Source of the DNA: Eutypella sp. D-1
Lineage: Eukaryota > Ascomycota > Sordariomycetes > Xylariales > Diatrypaceae
Direction of reading: 5' to 3'
NCBI GenBank assembly: GCA_023313575.1
Contig: JAJTTP010000001.1
Span: 806,001-870,000, forward strand
Length of the DNA stretch: 64,000 nucleotides
Shown here piece by piece: positions 35,756 through 46,975 of this stretch. The position numbers were made by a program, and so were the translations under genes. Below the pieces are notes generated by a model. It searched no databases and was not told the origin of the DNA. It worked only from the letters and a program-made list of their open reading frames with translations. Positions within the stretch are counted from its first letter, which is position 1, and each line of letters opens with the position of its first letter.

Positions 35756-37197
35756 ATGCCTTCTGCTACGCACTTGTATCAATACTCGCACGTCCCCGAG
35801 ACAAAAGAGAATCTCGACTGGGCTGATTGTGAGTTTGACTGCGCTAGTCCTGATTGTTTATCGAAGTACACATACTGACTAGGTCTGGAAATAGTGCCGG
35901 ACATCGATCTATCCAAGTATGGAACGCCGGAAGGTAACGCCGAGCTCGCGCAGACGCTCATAGAAGCAGTGCGCACCAAGGGCTTCTTCTACGTGACGAA
36001 CTTTGGCATCTCCCAGGAGGAGGTCGACAGGCAGTTCGCTCTTGGTCAGGCGTTCTACGAGCTCCCGTTGGAAGAGAAGTTCAAGTATGTGCCGGATCTG
36101 GACGCTGGAGTGTATAATGGCTATCGGCCCGCTGGGCGACGCCTCCTCAGTGGCGGTGTTTCGGACAAGACCGAGGTGTGGAATATGGCGAGTAAGAACA
36201 GCCTGGCTTAGGAACGCAGTGAAAGGCATTGGCGATCTCTAACGCAATTGTCCTTGCAGCCAATGATGGGAGAATCACTCAACCTCTACCCAAACTGCTA
36301 GAGAACCACAAGGAGGAGATCGAGCTCTTCGCAAAGGTGACACCCAAGCCCAAGAGCCCGCGAGGCCATTCAATGAATTTCAATCTGATAGATCTCGCAG
36401 GAATTACATGACAAAGTGCTAGACCCACTAAACCACCTCATTGCGTTAGCACTAGAGCTGCCCGAGAACTTCTTCAAGGATGTTCACCGGTGGGACGTCC
36501 ACGACGAATCGCACCTGCGATACATGAAGTACTCGGCCTTCACGGGAGAGGAGATCGGCCGACTCGAAGACGGCATCCGGTCGTACGGCCACACAGATCT
36601 TGGCACGATCACGCTGCTCTTCCGACAGCCGGTGGCAGGTCTCCAGATCAAGGACCATGAGACGGGCCAGTGGAAGTGGGCCAAGCCACTCGACGGAAGC
36701 TTGACCGTCAACACCTGCGATGCGCTTAGTTTCTTGACGGGGGGTTACATCAAGTCGACGGTCCATCGGGTTAGTTTTTATCCCCAGAGACACTGCTATG
36801 ATACATCACGTCGTGCTTGCGGTTATCTGAAGCTCGGGTGAAACAGGTTGCACTCCCACCCAAGGACCAACGTCACGTAGATCGGCTCGGGCTCTTGTAC
36901 TTTGCCCGCCCGCAGAATGATCTGGTATTGAAGACAGTCGACTCACCTGTCCTCAAGCGGGCAGGGGCAACGCAAAATGAATTCGAAGCGGGGGGATACC
37001 CTGTGCCCACGATGGGAGGTGAGCAAACCCTTCGTCTTTCGCTATTGCCGATTTTAAGAAGATGACTAACGAAGTGGCCCTATTTCCCAGAATTCACCAC
37101 ACTGAAGCAACAGTGGCAGCAAAAGAGGGGCAAATCATATAAGACATCTCATGGACAAGAGATTCTGCCGGGTTTCACGGGCCAGATTTTCACCTGA
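35756..37197 (+). CDS. 2-oxoglutarate/Fe(II)-dependent oxygenase (isopenicillin N synthase-like)
   Basis: Non-haem iron dioxygenase. Six exons, 35756-35828, 35895-36191, 36260-36336, 36401-36769, 36847-37018 and 37091-37197, join to 364 residues; introns are 64-77 bp. The N-terminal DIOX_N part (PDIDLSKYGT, then TKGFFYVTNFGIS) precedes the double-stranded beta-helix core. Iron ligands are His213 and Asp215 (GHTDLGT) and His271 (STVHRV). The 2-oxoglutarate-binding Arg285 is in DRLG, where many relatives have RxS, so the Ser is replaced by Gly. Fungal members often act in secondary metabolism, for example desaturation, hydroxylation or ring formation. No biosynthetic partners flank it. Likely cytosolic, with no signal peptide. 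Confidence 0.93.
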
Positions 37198-37831
37198 TCT
37201 TGTCAATGGTTTTGCCCCAATTACATGCGCTAAACCATACGTGAATATCGAACGTGATTGATCGATGTATACCTGCAAACCTTTACCTGCATTTATGGTA
37301 CATAGTACAAGAAAATGAAGCGAGCGAGATCGGTCTGGTCGCTTGATTGGACAGTTGAGATCATGCGCAAGCATACAATGTTTCCATTGTAATTTTTTTT
37401 TTCTGTTTAATTCGTTTAGTAATCCTATCGTCGGCTGCGGCCCGGTGCGGGGTGTCGCCGATCGCATGCTTACCCGTGTTAAGCGGCCGCGCGGCGGCGA
37501 ATGGCTGGGAATATGCAGGGAGGCGATCGATCATGCATCTATGATGTACTTTGGTAATATTTCTGTTACCCCGCGCGACTGTTGCCATGGTTCTCCTCAG
37601 TGAATGTAGTAAACGAAGGATGTGGCTTGTGGCTTCCTGCAAGCCGTCCTGCAGGCAGAAATGCCACCTGTATTGTTGGTTGGTCGCTCTGATGTCATGA
37701 TCTAACGTGTCGCCATGGCATCAATCATGCAAGTTCTGAGCATCATGCCTGAGATAGGGCTGCCTTGACTTCATTATACAACAATAGTAACTGTTTAGCT
37801 TCATCGCTAGTCTGTACCTTGCGATTACCCA
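37198..37831. other. Intergenic, no gene seen
   Basis: About 630 bp between two genes on the plus strand. The reverse frames at 37135-37642 lack any family feature. It should be the promoter of the next gene. Confidence 0.5.
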
Positions 37832-38911
37832 ATGGATACTACGCAGCGCTTAGCGGTCAATCAGACCCGATCACCGCAGATTAAAACAATCCACCAATGT
37901 ATCGACTCACTTGTGAATGATGTGCTCTCATCAAGCGATGCAGCGTCTCAAATCCACAGTAGTGGTCTAGACGACGCGTCGCGACGCGCCTACCAAGCCA
38001 ATGCTCTGAAGACGTTTAGGGAGTTGATGACCGACGTTCAGAGCAAGGTGTCTAGAGCGGTACATGAGGTAGAGCAGAAATTTGGGCCTTGGGTCACCCA
38101 GGCTAGGGATGCGCACGCTGTCGCGGATGTCGCTTTGCAAGATCTGACCGGCATTAGTCCAGATCACGAGCTGAATCGGTTCCTCGGTCGCCTGGAACCC
38201 GGTGGGAAAGCTTCGTATAAACTACGGGATTTTAGAGACCGCCTACCATCATCCATCATCATTCCCGAGATCAGGGTTGATACTACGGCACAAACGCAGG
38301 ACAACAAGAGGCATGTCGTGTTCCTCCAGCCCACGCTTCGGAACGTCTGGGTCATTCAACACGCCTACGTCAAACTCTTGAATCACAAGGAGAACCTCAT
38401 CAAGCGGTACCTGTCTGCTGCAGAGTTCGCCCCCGGAGCAAGTCGGAAGTTCCATCGCGAATATTATGAGGACCTCAGCCTCGCAAACTTGCCGTCGAAG
38501 AACAAACTGGGCAATCTGCTTGATGTACAGGGTTCGTCGTACGACAACGACGCGACGGGCGACATGATGATCGTTCTGGCCTCACTGGTTTCTGGAAGCG
38601 ATAGTCCTGTGTATACCGAGGCTGTCACTGGGGATGCGATTAGTATGGATAATAGCGTTGGCGTTGGCAGCGGTCATTTAGTCCTCCCTGTGACGGAGGC
38701 TAGTATACGAGAGTTGTATGACACGTATAAGTCTTTGAGGGAGGCAACTTCGGAGCAGCGGAGAGCGAGCAAAGACAAGGTGTTCGCGGCCACGCAGCCC
38801 GTCGACGAGGTAGCGGAGCTAGAGAAACAATTCAACTGCGCTACGGGGGTCGAGTCGAGCGGAGAGAACACGAGCAGGAAACGTCGCCGGATGCTGGAGG
38901 ACGAGGACTGA
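37832..38911 (+). CDS. Uncharacterised protein, 359 aa, with C-terminal nuclear-localisation-like signal
   Basis: Single-exon gene starting at an ATG. The N-terminal half is helical and charged (IKTIHQCIDSLVNDVL, AHEVEQKFGPWV-like segments); the middle holds IIIPEIRVDTTAQ and a conserved-looking VWVIQHAYVKLLNHKENLI helix; a further helix lies at SIRELYDTYKSLREATSEQ. The C terminus ends SRKRRRMLEDED, which has the basic pattern of a nuclear signal. No catalytic or membrane motif is visible. The balanced residue mix and full-length frame make it a real gene, but I cannot name the family. Confidence 0.75.
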   Translation: MDTTQRLAVNQTRSPQIKTIHQCIDSLVNDVLSSSDAASQIHSSGLDDASRRAYQANALKTFRELMTDVQSKVSRAVHEVEQKFGPWVTQARDAHAVADVALQDLTGISPDHELNRFLGRLEPGGKASYKLRDFRDRLPSSIIIPEIRVDTTAQTQDNKRHVVFLQPTLRNVWVIQHAYVKLLNHKENLIKRYLSAAEFAPGASRKFHREYYEDLSLANLPSKNKLGNLLDVQGSSYDNDATGDMMIVLASLVSGSDSPVYTEAVTGDAISMDNSVGVGSGHLVLPVTEASIRELYDTYKSLREATSEQRRASKDKVFAATQPVDEVAELEKQFNCATGVESSGENTSRKRRRMLEDED

Positions 38912-41900
38912 GGATCCTATAGTCTCTGGGTTAATAGCTTGCATCCTTCGGGACTACGAACTTGACAGCTAATATCGCATGCAGTGCGTAATCCACATTC
39001 CTGGCCGCGCTACGCTGGGTCCATACTTTGATGGATAGGTATTTCTAGAGTAGGGTAGGAAATCTGACTGTCCCCCAGAATGAGCTCGATGTACGTGATA
39101 GACACGGCCTATCACACAATCAAGGAGTATCACGTTTGCTCCGTACTTTCTCTCGCACTTGCGCATATCCACCGAAAAATCTGGTCCCGTGGCCAAAACA
39201 ATCCGGGGTGGAAGAAAAAAAAAATCTAGATGCCCCTGATGATCATATGACTAATAGTCACCCTTCGTGCCTTTGACGAGATTAGCCAAGTCTCACCCAT
39301 CTGCCCGTCTGCCCATCTGCATGATACCGACCCTTCGCGAAGTTTCGAGTGAGCTCCGGGGTCTGCAGTTCATTGAGACCTAGAGTCGACTCACCGACTT
39401 ACCATCGTCCCGTCATCACTACATCGCCATCGAAGCATTACCCCAAACACAGTTGGGTCTATTGTCACTAATGCAGCGTGACAATTTCCAGTTGCACTAT
39501 TGCCGCACCAACATTTGACGATGCCTTCGACGGGGAGACATGCGGGATTCGGTGTTCAATATTCGTGGCACGACGACGAGATGCACTATCGTGGAGCGTA
39601 GGTAATAGGTATCAAGGGCTCCCGAACCTTCGATACGGACCTTGTCCGTTGGGCACTGATGGAGTTAGGACATACGGAGAAGACGTCCCATAATCCTAGT
39701 CATGGTCATTCGCTGACTGACCAATGGGAGAAAGCTTCATCCACTGACACCGCCCGGGTTCTATTTTAAGGATGACAAGATCTCGTTCTCTCCGTTGCTA
39801 GTACGGATATACCCATCCCATTAGCTTCATAGCTTATTGTCTACCCCTGCCCATAATCTGGCATAACTAGGGTTGACAAGGCAAGCCCCGGATGGCCTAG
39901 AACCGCAGCTTTGGAAAGGGGCTTACTACTCCATACGTGAAGTTTTTTTGGGTCAGTCGGACATCCTACAATTTGGGTAGATGGTAAAATGTTCTAGAAT
40001 AGTGTGCTTTCTACGCGGGTACGCGGCGGTCTAGGCAGTCCTGGGGTGTAGAAATCGTAATAACGTGCGCATTGTTGCGATATCGCTCGCCATGCGAGTT
40101 AGACAGGGCTCTAGTTTAGTTAAGTCCGGGCCTAGACACAGCGAATAGATGGATCCCTCCCTACCTATGTGTACATATATGTGTGTGCACGTGGTACCTC
40201 TGCAGTTAGCCGCGTAGGCCTGCCTACATAGTCAGTATGGATATCGTGAGATCTAACTACCTAGGTCTTAGAGGTAGGTAGGAGGCACTCTTGCACTCCG
40301 TAGAGAGACTGGGAAACGTGAAATTCAGCTGCAGGTACTGGTGTTTGAAATTATGCGCCAGCTATGTATGCTGTTTCCATTCTTGCATTGGGAGATAATT
40401 CTAGCGGCATCCTGAATCCCATCCCAAATAATGTGTGCCGGCGCTAGGTAGAAGCCGGGGCACATAACCATCCATGGGTCAACCATGGGCGGCGCTCTCC
40501 CGGGCGCTTTCCGGCCACTGGAAAATCTGTTACATATGAGATCTAACACTAACCAAGGCATTAAAGTTAGCCCTAACACCACCAGTTACGCATGGCGATC
40601 CACAAAGTCCACTCGGGGACTCCTGAGTGTTAAAATATTTGGGTATGTACCAAAAACTGTCTATCGGTACGTACCTACCTAGGTACATAATAGGTAGGTA
40701 TGTAGTTAACACTGGTAACTGAGCTGCCCTAGCTCCCCCGTACACGTAATGCCCTGGGAGGAGGCGATAACCGGAATAAATTTCCCGAGTGATATCATAT
40801 AGCTTGTTTGAAAAACACAACCTACAACGATCGCTGAGTAAAAGTATTCCGCTGATCTTGTCGATGAACGCCAATGCATGACATAGGTGTAATAGATTCG
40901 TTTGATAGGTACATAACTGTCAAAGAGGCCTGTACGTGGTCTACGGTCAAGGAGTTGGTAGCCGGTGGGATGAGATGCACAGAGGGTTAGCCCTCCCGTG
41001 CGAAATACCGAATTATGATTGGCGGCACCAGTGACGGATTTCCAGAATAGGAGAAACAGAAAACGGAAAAGCGCATATGATAGGGCGGTACCTTGCAGCG
41101 GCAAGTACCTACTGATGTACCGACCTGTAGGTAGTTATGTAACTAACCGAACTCATTCGCGAAAAAAAGTCCAAACGTCCTTGATTGCCACAATCGCCCA
41201 TTCTCTTGCAATATGTATCTTTCTCATTACTCAGCTCAGTTGCATACAGACACCTCACATCAGTTCTTCGGCTACGTACGTACCATAAATATCGTGTTAA
41301 TTATACCCCGAAGAATGCTGTGTTGCTGTAATTGATAAGTCCAGTGGTGGGGAAAATAGATACTTTAGTAAGTATCCCAGGATATAACAAGGGTATCAAG
41401 ACTTAGGAGGAGCTATTATGTACCTAACAAATTCTGTAGAGGGGTTATTAGTTAATTAGTGTGGGAGAGGCCCAGGGAATTTAAACTTTGCCGGCATTGG
41501 CGGCTATCTCCCCTACTTGTGCACTACATAATGTAGCGACCCTGGAATAGTACGTAGTTATACTGGAAAGACTAATAAGAATATAGGTTACGTACAGGTG
41601 TGTATGTGCATGCATGTAAGCATATCCGGGTTGCAGATACTGCATAAGCGGCAGAGTGGTTGGCTACCACACAACTGCTATGGCACCTTAAAGCTCGTAC
41701 CTTACCAACCTGCCAACCCCGGACCTGCACTAAGAGGTATGACAGTTAGTCTTGGTGTTCTGCCGTCTAACCAAACAAATTTGAACAAACAAGACTTGTA
41801 GTGGACGAAGATGCGTTATGACCACACCGTTTCATCTGGCTGAAACACTTTTGCGTAAGGGCTCGCTTTGTCCTTACTTACTATTCGGTCACAACTGACA

Positions 41901-43018
41901 AGCACGACAAGGCACAACAGGCACAATAGACATAGAGGCATCGTAGGGCATCACAAACATCACCGACAATGCAGGCATCGCAGGCACCACATATGGGTCA
42001 CTAGTCTGCCAAGACGAAAGGTAAGCTTCGTAGGCCTTCTGATGAATATCATTTTACGTAAAAGTAAACTTGAACTAGGTAATTTGCGCCGCTATACGCC
42101 GCTCACCCTGAGAACAATGCGTCTGGTATACTTCTCTACAAGTTGGCAAGGCTTCTTGCCATAACACGTGTATTCCGTTTTCGGATATAAATCGTTTGGC
42201 GATTACAATCAGAACGTACCCAGTACCGACTGGCTGTTCGTAGATACCACCGCACCTTTGGGTGAGTTATTACATATGCCAACCACCCACCATCAACCCA
42301 CCATGGAGAACCTCCTGAACTGCCCTGAGCAGATCTCCATAGTACTACGTAGTGTAGTGGTAGATTAGACAAAGAGTCTTCGGGGTCTCAGGGTCTCCCA
42401 ACACCCGGAACCTGTCATCGTATTTTCAAAATTTTTTTTAAAAAAAAAATATATTTTTGGTTCTTTTTTTTGTTAGGTTTATTCTTCCCCTTCCCATCGA
42501 CTCCCGCCGCCCCCGTGCCGCGCATTCTTTTACGAGTATTTAGTCATCGTTGTGGAGAGTGAAGAGAAACCAGTGACGACGGTGTCGGAAACCACAGGTG
42601 CATAGGTCGCATAAAAGTGATCTAGCAGTCTACCTAACAACTCTAGCTGAACAAAGAAGGCGGCGAGATCCATTACTCACACGAATCGTTGCATCATCAA
42701 AACACCACCAACTTCTCCTCAAGTGGCCAAGAACTACTTGACGATCCACCAAAACTTAACCTTGCTTAACTTAGTCGTACTGAACTCCACTTGCCAAGCT
42801 CATATTTTACCCCTGCGGCCTTGCTTGGCTACTAGAAATCCCCTCTGGTTAAGATATATACATCCAGACAACCACGAACCCCATCTCCATAGTATATGTA
42901 TGTGATTTCGTGGTTTGTCTTTTGTTCAGATATTGGTTTTCAGTCTTCATAATTACAGCAGCTGGTCGCTGACAGAACTCCGAGCCGGCACAAGACGCTA
43001 GCCTCTCGCCGTACTATC
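38912..43018. other. 4.1-kb gene-free region
   Basis: No frame with family features is present on either strand. The DNA has two TACCTAGGTA-type palindromes (40258 and 40676) with GTAGGTA words near them, and an A/T block at 42428-42470. The last kilobase should contain the ThrE/Prm10 promoter, with a C/T-rich leader before the ATG at 43019. No transposon ends or terminal repeats were found by eye. Confidence 0.5.
42428..42470. repeat. A/T homopolymer block
   Basis: Consecutive T, A and T tracts with a short TATAT centre, broken by a GG. It is partly self-complementary and could act as a nucleosome-excluding element in the ThrE/Prm10 upstream region. Confidence 0.6.
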
Positions 43019-45867
43019 ATGGCCGACTCTCTACCATATGAGCTTGGTGACTTGGGACCCGCAAGATCCAATGCCGAGGCTGACCAGTCTTACCCGGCTG
43101 GCCCGGCTGGACAGACTGGACAGACTGGTCAGGCTGGCCAAGAAGAGCGCGTGCCATCCCCATCGTCACCTACATACTCTGCTATGAGAAACGAGAGGCA
43201 GAGGGTTCGGTTCAACAGTTCTGCCGCTAATAACCCTCCCCCCACTACCAGGTCGCCATCGAGGGAGCGTGACAGACAGCTCAGCCCATCGGGCATCAGG
43301 AGACCAAGGCCTGCACTATCCCGGAACCCAAACTCCTATAACTCGGTCACCTCCGAATTCGTTCATGATGAATCAGTCAGTCCGGCGAAGGCAAAGTCGG
43401 CCGCTGAGGCTGCCCGCCGCGCCCAGGCACTGGCGGCCGATGCCCTGCAGGAGGAACCGCATGAGACCATCGATGCTCACCATGAGCGTCATGGCTCACA
43501 TGGATCCTTCGATATGAGCGGCCGATGGTCGCCAGAGTCGGAGCCTATCACGGAAATCAGTTACAACGGCGAGGCGCCAGAAAACGCTGCACACCAGCAG
43601 TTTATCAGCGAGACTCAACCGTCCGCGCACCCTGACAATACAACGGAGGCTAGGGAGCTTCTCAGAGCTCATTGGAAATACCCAGCCACTCCAAGAACCA
43701 GTCGTGTTCCAGGTACGTCGTTCTATTCTACACATAGATATGTTCCATTTATTTAGAACTTCACATAGGCGCTCTTTGAGCAAATTAGCTTTATGCTTTC
43801 CTCCACTGCCTCTCCGAATTGGGTCGACCACCAACTGACTGCTCTCGCCGAATAGAGATCCCCTCGGAGACAAAGCCAGACACTCTCGGTGATGCAACCC
43901 CCCCTCCGCCCAACCGCGGCGGTGTCTTCTACAACATCCTCCAGGCCTACAGATACCCCACTATCGACTTTACCCAGACCGGATTCGAGACGCCTAGAAC
44001 TCCTGGCACGCCCAAAACTCCCGGCACGCCCAAAACTCCCGGCACTCCCAACTCGCGTCGGAAATGGTACGAGCAGCCGGAAAAGGAATTCCGCTCCCAA
44101 GAAACACTGGCTCGTCTTGTCGGCGCATCCGCGAAGTTAGCAAACCCGAATGATGCGGGTGTTAGGGAACGGAGGAGATCACCGAAACACAAGAGAACGG
44201 CAAGCGGAAGGATCATGTCCATTGTTGGTCTCGGCCAGGAAGAGGAGGCCAAAATCACCGTTCATATTGCCGATCTCTTGCAGCGCCAGAGATACATCAT
44301 TAAGATGTGCCGTGCTCTAATGCTGTTTGGAGCCCCGACACATCGACTCGAGGAATACCTCCACATGACGGCGAGAATGTTGGAGGTTCCGAGTCAGTTC
44401 CTCTACATACCAGGTTGTATGATCATTTCATTCGACGATCCCCTCACCCATACTACCGAGGTCAAAATTGTTCGCGTCGTTCAAGGCCTTAACTTAGGAA
44501 AGCTCAAGGACGTCCATCGGATATATAAAGAAGTCCTGCACGATGTCATCGATCTAGGCGAGGCACTGACCAGACTGGATGCTATTATTGCCGAAAAGGA
44601 TCAGTATCCAGTGTGGCTCTGCGTCATTATGTATGGACTCGCCAGTACCTCGGTTTCAACCTTCTTCCAGGCTCGCCTGATCGACATGCCCGTTATCTTT
44701 GTCTTGGGTACCTTTTTGGGTGTTCTCCAGCTTGTCATTGCGCCACTCTCCAAGACATACACTACAGTCTTTGAGGTTAGCGCCGCTATCCTGATGACCT
44801 TCCTCGCGCGCGCCATCGCAAGTATCCACGGCGGAGATCTATTCTGTTTCTCAGCTTTAGCGCAGAGCGGCGTCGTGATGATCTTACCCGGGTGGCTTGT
44901 GCTGTCTGCGGCTCTTGAGTTGCAATCCAAAGCGATCGTGCCGGGGTCAATTCGCATGGTGTTCGCAATCATCTACTCGCTTTTCCTGGGATATGGCATC
45001 ACCGTGGGAACCGCGCTGTACGGAGCTATCGACCCAAACGCGACCACAGCGATCAAGTGTCAAGATCCCTTAGACCCATATTGGAACTTTCTCTTCGTTC
45101 CTTTATACGTCTTTTTCCAAACATTCACCATTCAGGCTAAATGGAAGCAGATGCCCGTGATGATTCTTGTTGCCCAGGCTGGCTACATTGTCAACTTTTG
45201 GAGCAGCAAGAAGTTCGCCGCCAGCGCCCAGATCGCCTACACATTCGGTGCCTTCACGATCGGCGTCATGGCCAACTTATACAGCAGAATACGACACGGA
45301 GTCGCGGCCGCGGTTCTTCTTCCGGCGGTATACGTCCAACTCCCCGGCAGTCTTGCCGCCAGCGGCGCCATCGTCAGCGGTCTACAAACAGCCACCTCGC
45401 TTAAAGAGTCGGCAGCGGTAAGTGCTGTAGTATTAGAAACAGCGAGGATTTTGCACGTACGAAACCTCGTCCTCGTAGCATCACAGAACTACCCCCTTAT
45501 CCAGCACCATATGTAAGGGCTCCGGCTCGACGTAACCCTCGGGCAGCGGTTCCGACACCTCTTAAGAGCTCACAGAGGTGTCCGGTAATCCCGCGAGACC
45601 TCTACAGTTCCCACTACAGATCCCCGTTCTTGGCAGTTACTAACTGAACGCAGCCCAATGACTACCAAATCAACTCTATTGTAAGTACTCTTCTTTCCCT
45701 TCTACTCTCATTCGGGACCATTTGTTGACATTTAACCTCCCCAATAGGTATTTAACGTAGCAGCTAGCATGATCCAGATCGCGATTGGCATTACTGTCGG
45801 CCTGTTCATGTCCGCCCTAGTCATATATCCCATGGGGAAACGGCGGAGCGGCCTGTGGACCCTATAA
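43019..45867 (+). CDS. ThrE-type (Prm10-like) multipass membrane protein, 800 aa
   Basis: Belongs to the ThrE/DUF1212 family, which includes yeast Prm10 (pheromone-regulated) and bacterial ThrE threonine exporters. Exons 43019-43712, 43856-45417, 45654-45680 and 45748-45867 join in frame. The third exon is a 27-nt micro-exon coding PNDYQINSI, needed to reach the last exon (VFNVAASMIQ, ending KRRSGLWTL). About 330 N-terminal residues are disordered, with Gln-Thr-Gly-rich and TPGTPKTPGTP repeats; the ThrE domain starts near DLLQRQRYIIKMCRALMLFGAP and SFDDP, and ten or so helices follow. The second-last intron is 236 bp, long for this genome, so another small exon inside it is possible. Transport of an amino acid or other solute is inferred from ThrE; no fungal substrate is known to me. 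Confidence 0.9.
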
Positions 45868-46975
45868 TCACCTTGGACATTCGCATTTGGAAACTCTCCC
45901 GCCTCCAATATGGGGCAAAAAGGCCATTTTTGGATATTTTCGAACATACCTGCATTTGCATTTTGCATTTTAGCGACAACTCGTAGTAACACTCCCTTTG
46001 TTTTTGTTTTGTCTTTTCTCTGATTCGTCGTTGGGCGGAATCTTTCCGTACCTGTACACTCAAGTCACGTTTCATATGTCGAGCCTGGCTTTCATGCATT
46101 CGAGGGCGTTGGGACCAGATGGAGGCTTAAAAAAGAGAAAAAGGAGGCTGGTGGGGTAATTAAGGGTCAGAAGAAGGGGGAAAGGAAGGAGGGGGAAAGG
46201 AAGGAGGGGGAAAGGAAGGAGGGGGAAAGGAAGGAGGGGGAAAGGAAGGAGGGGGAAAGGAAGGAGGGGGAAAGGAAGGAGGGGGAAAGGAAGGAGGGGG
46301 AAAGGAAGGAGGGGGAAAGGAAGGAGGGGGGAGGGATAGATAGGAACAGCCGGTCCCTTGAGGGGACCCTTTAATGAAACCTCGTTGCACGAGGCATTGC
46401 ATGATGGCTATGATATCAACCTTTGTCTTATGAAGAAATCTTCTAGTCGTTTCCATTGCCTTGCATCAGCTAGTGTAGACATATTTGAGTATTATCAAGC
46501 GGGAATGCGAATAGAGAGGAGACAAGGGGCGGCATGGAATCGTCGAACGGTCTACGGAACCAACAGAACCTTGTGAGTTCTGATTTCCGTTTTGATCGCC
46601 TGCTTTAGTGTCATGTAAGTAAAAGCATTTATCAACTTATCTACGCATTTGCATGCCCCATATTCAAATAGGGGGAAATCGTGTCAAGACTGACCACGGT
46701 ATACAGTCCGAAGTATAAGAATGGGTAAGAGGCTTTTGTCGCCCACAATCCGTCTATATCATTATCACGTTCTTCGCAGCAAACTTCATCACTATATACA
46801 TACACTTTATTATATCCTGACCTAGAAACCGCGATCCGTCCCCCACGCTAGTACCCAATGGCACTTTCTTGCAACACCATTTCGTCGTGAGACATCGTAA
46901 CAGGGATCTAATATTCGAATCATACATGACAAAAGAGAATATTAACAAAGGAAATCAGCATATATTAGCAAGCCC
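45868..46975. other. Convergent intergenic region with minisatellite
   Basis: About 1.1 kb between the 3' ends of ThrE/Prm10 and the calcium pump. It contains the minisatellite at 46181-46330. A reverse frame through the repeat (PPPSF units) and a short plus frame at 46358 are not credible genes. Confidence 0.6.
46181..46330. repeat. Minisatellite: 10 perfect copies of a 15-bp unit
   Basis: The unit aaaggaaggaggggg repeats ten times without a mismatch. The plus strand is all purine, so the tract is a candidate for triplex (H-DNA) or quadruplex formation. Perfect identity suggests recent expansion. Confidence 0.95.
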
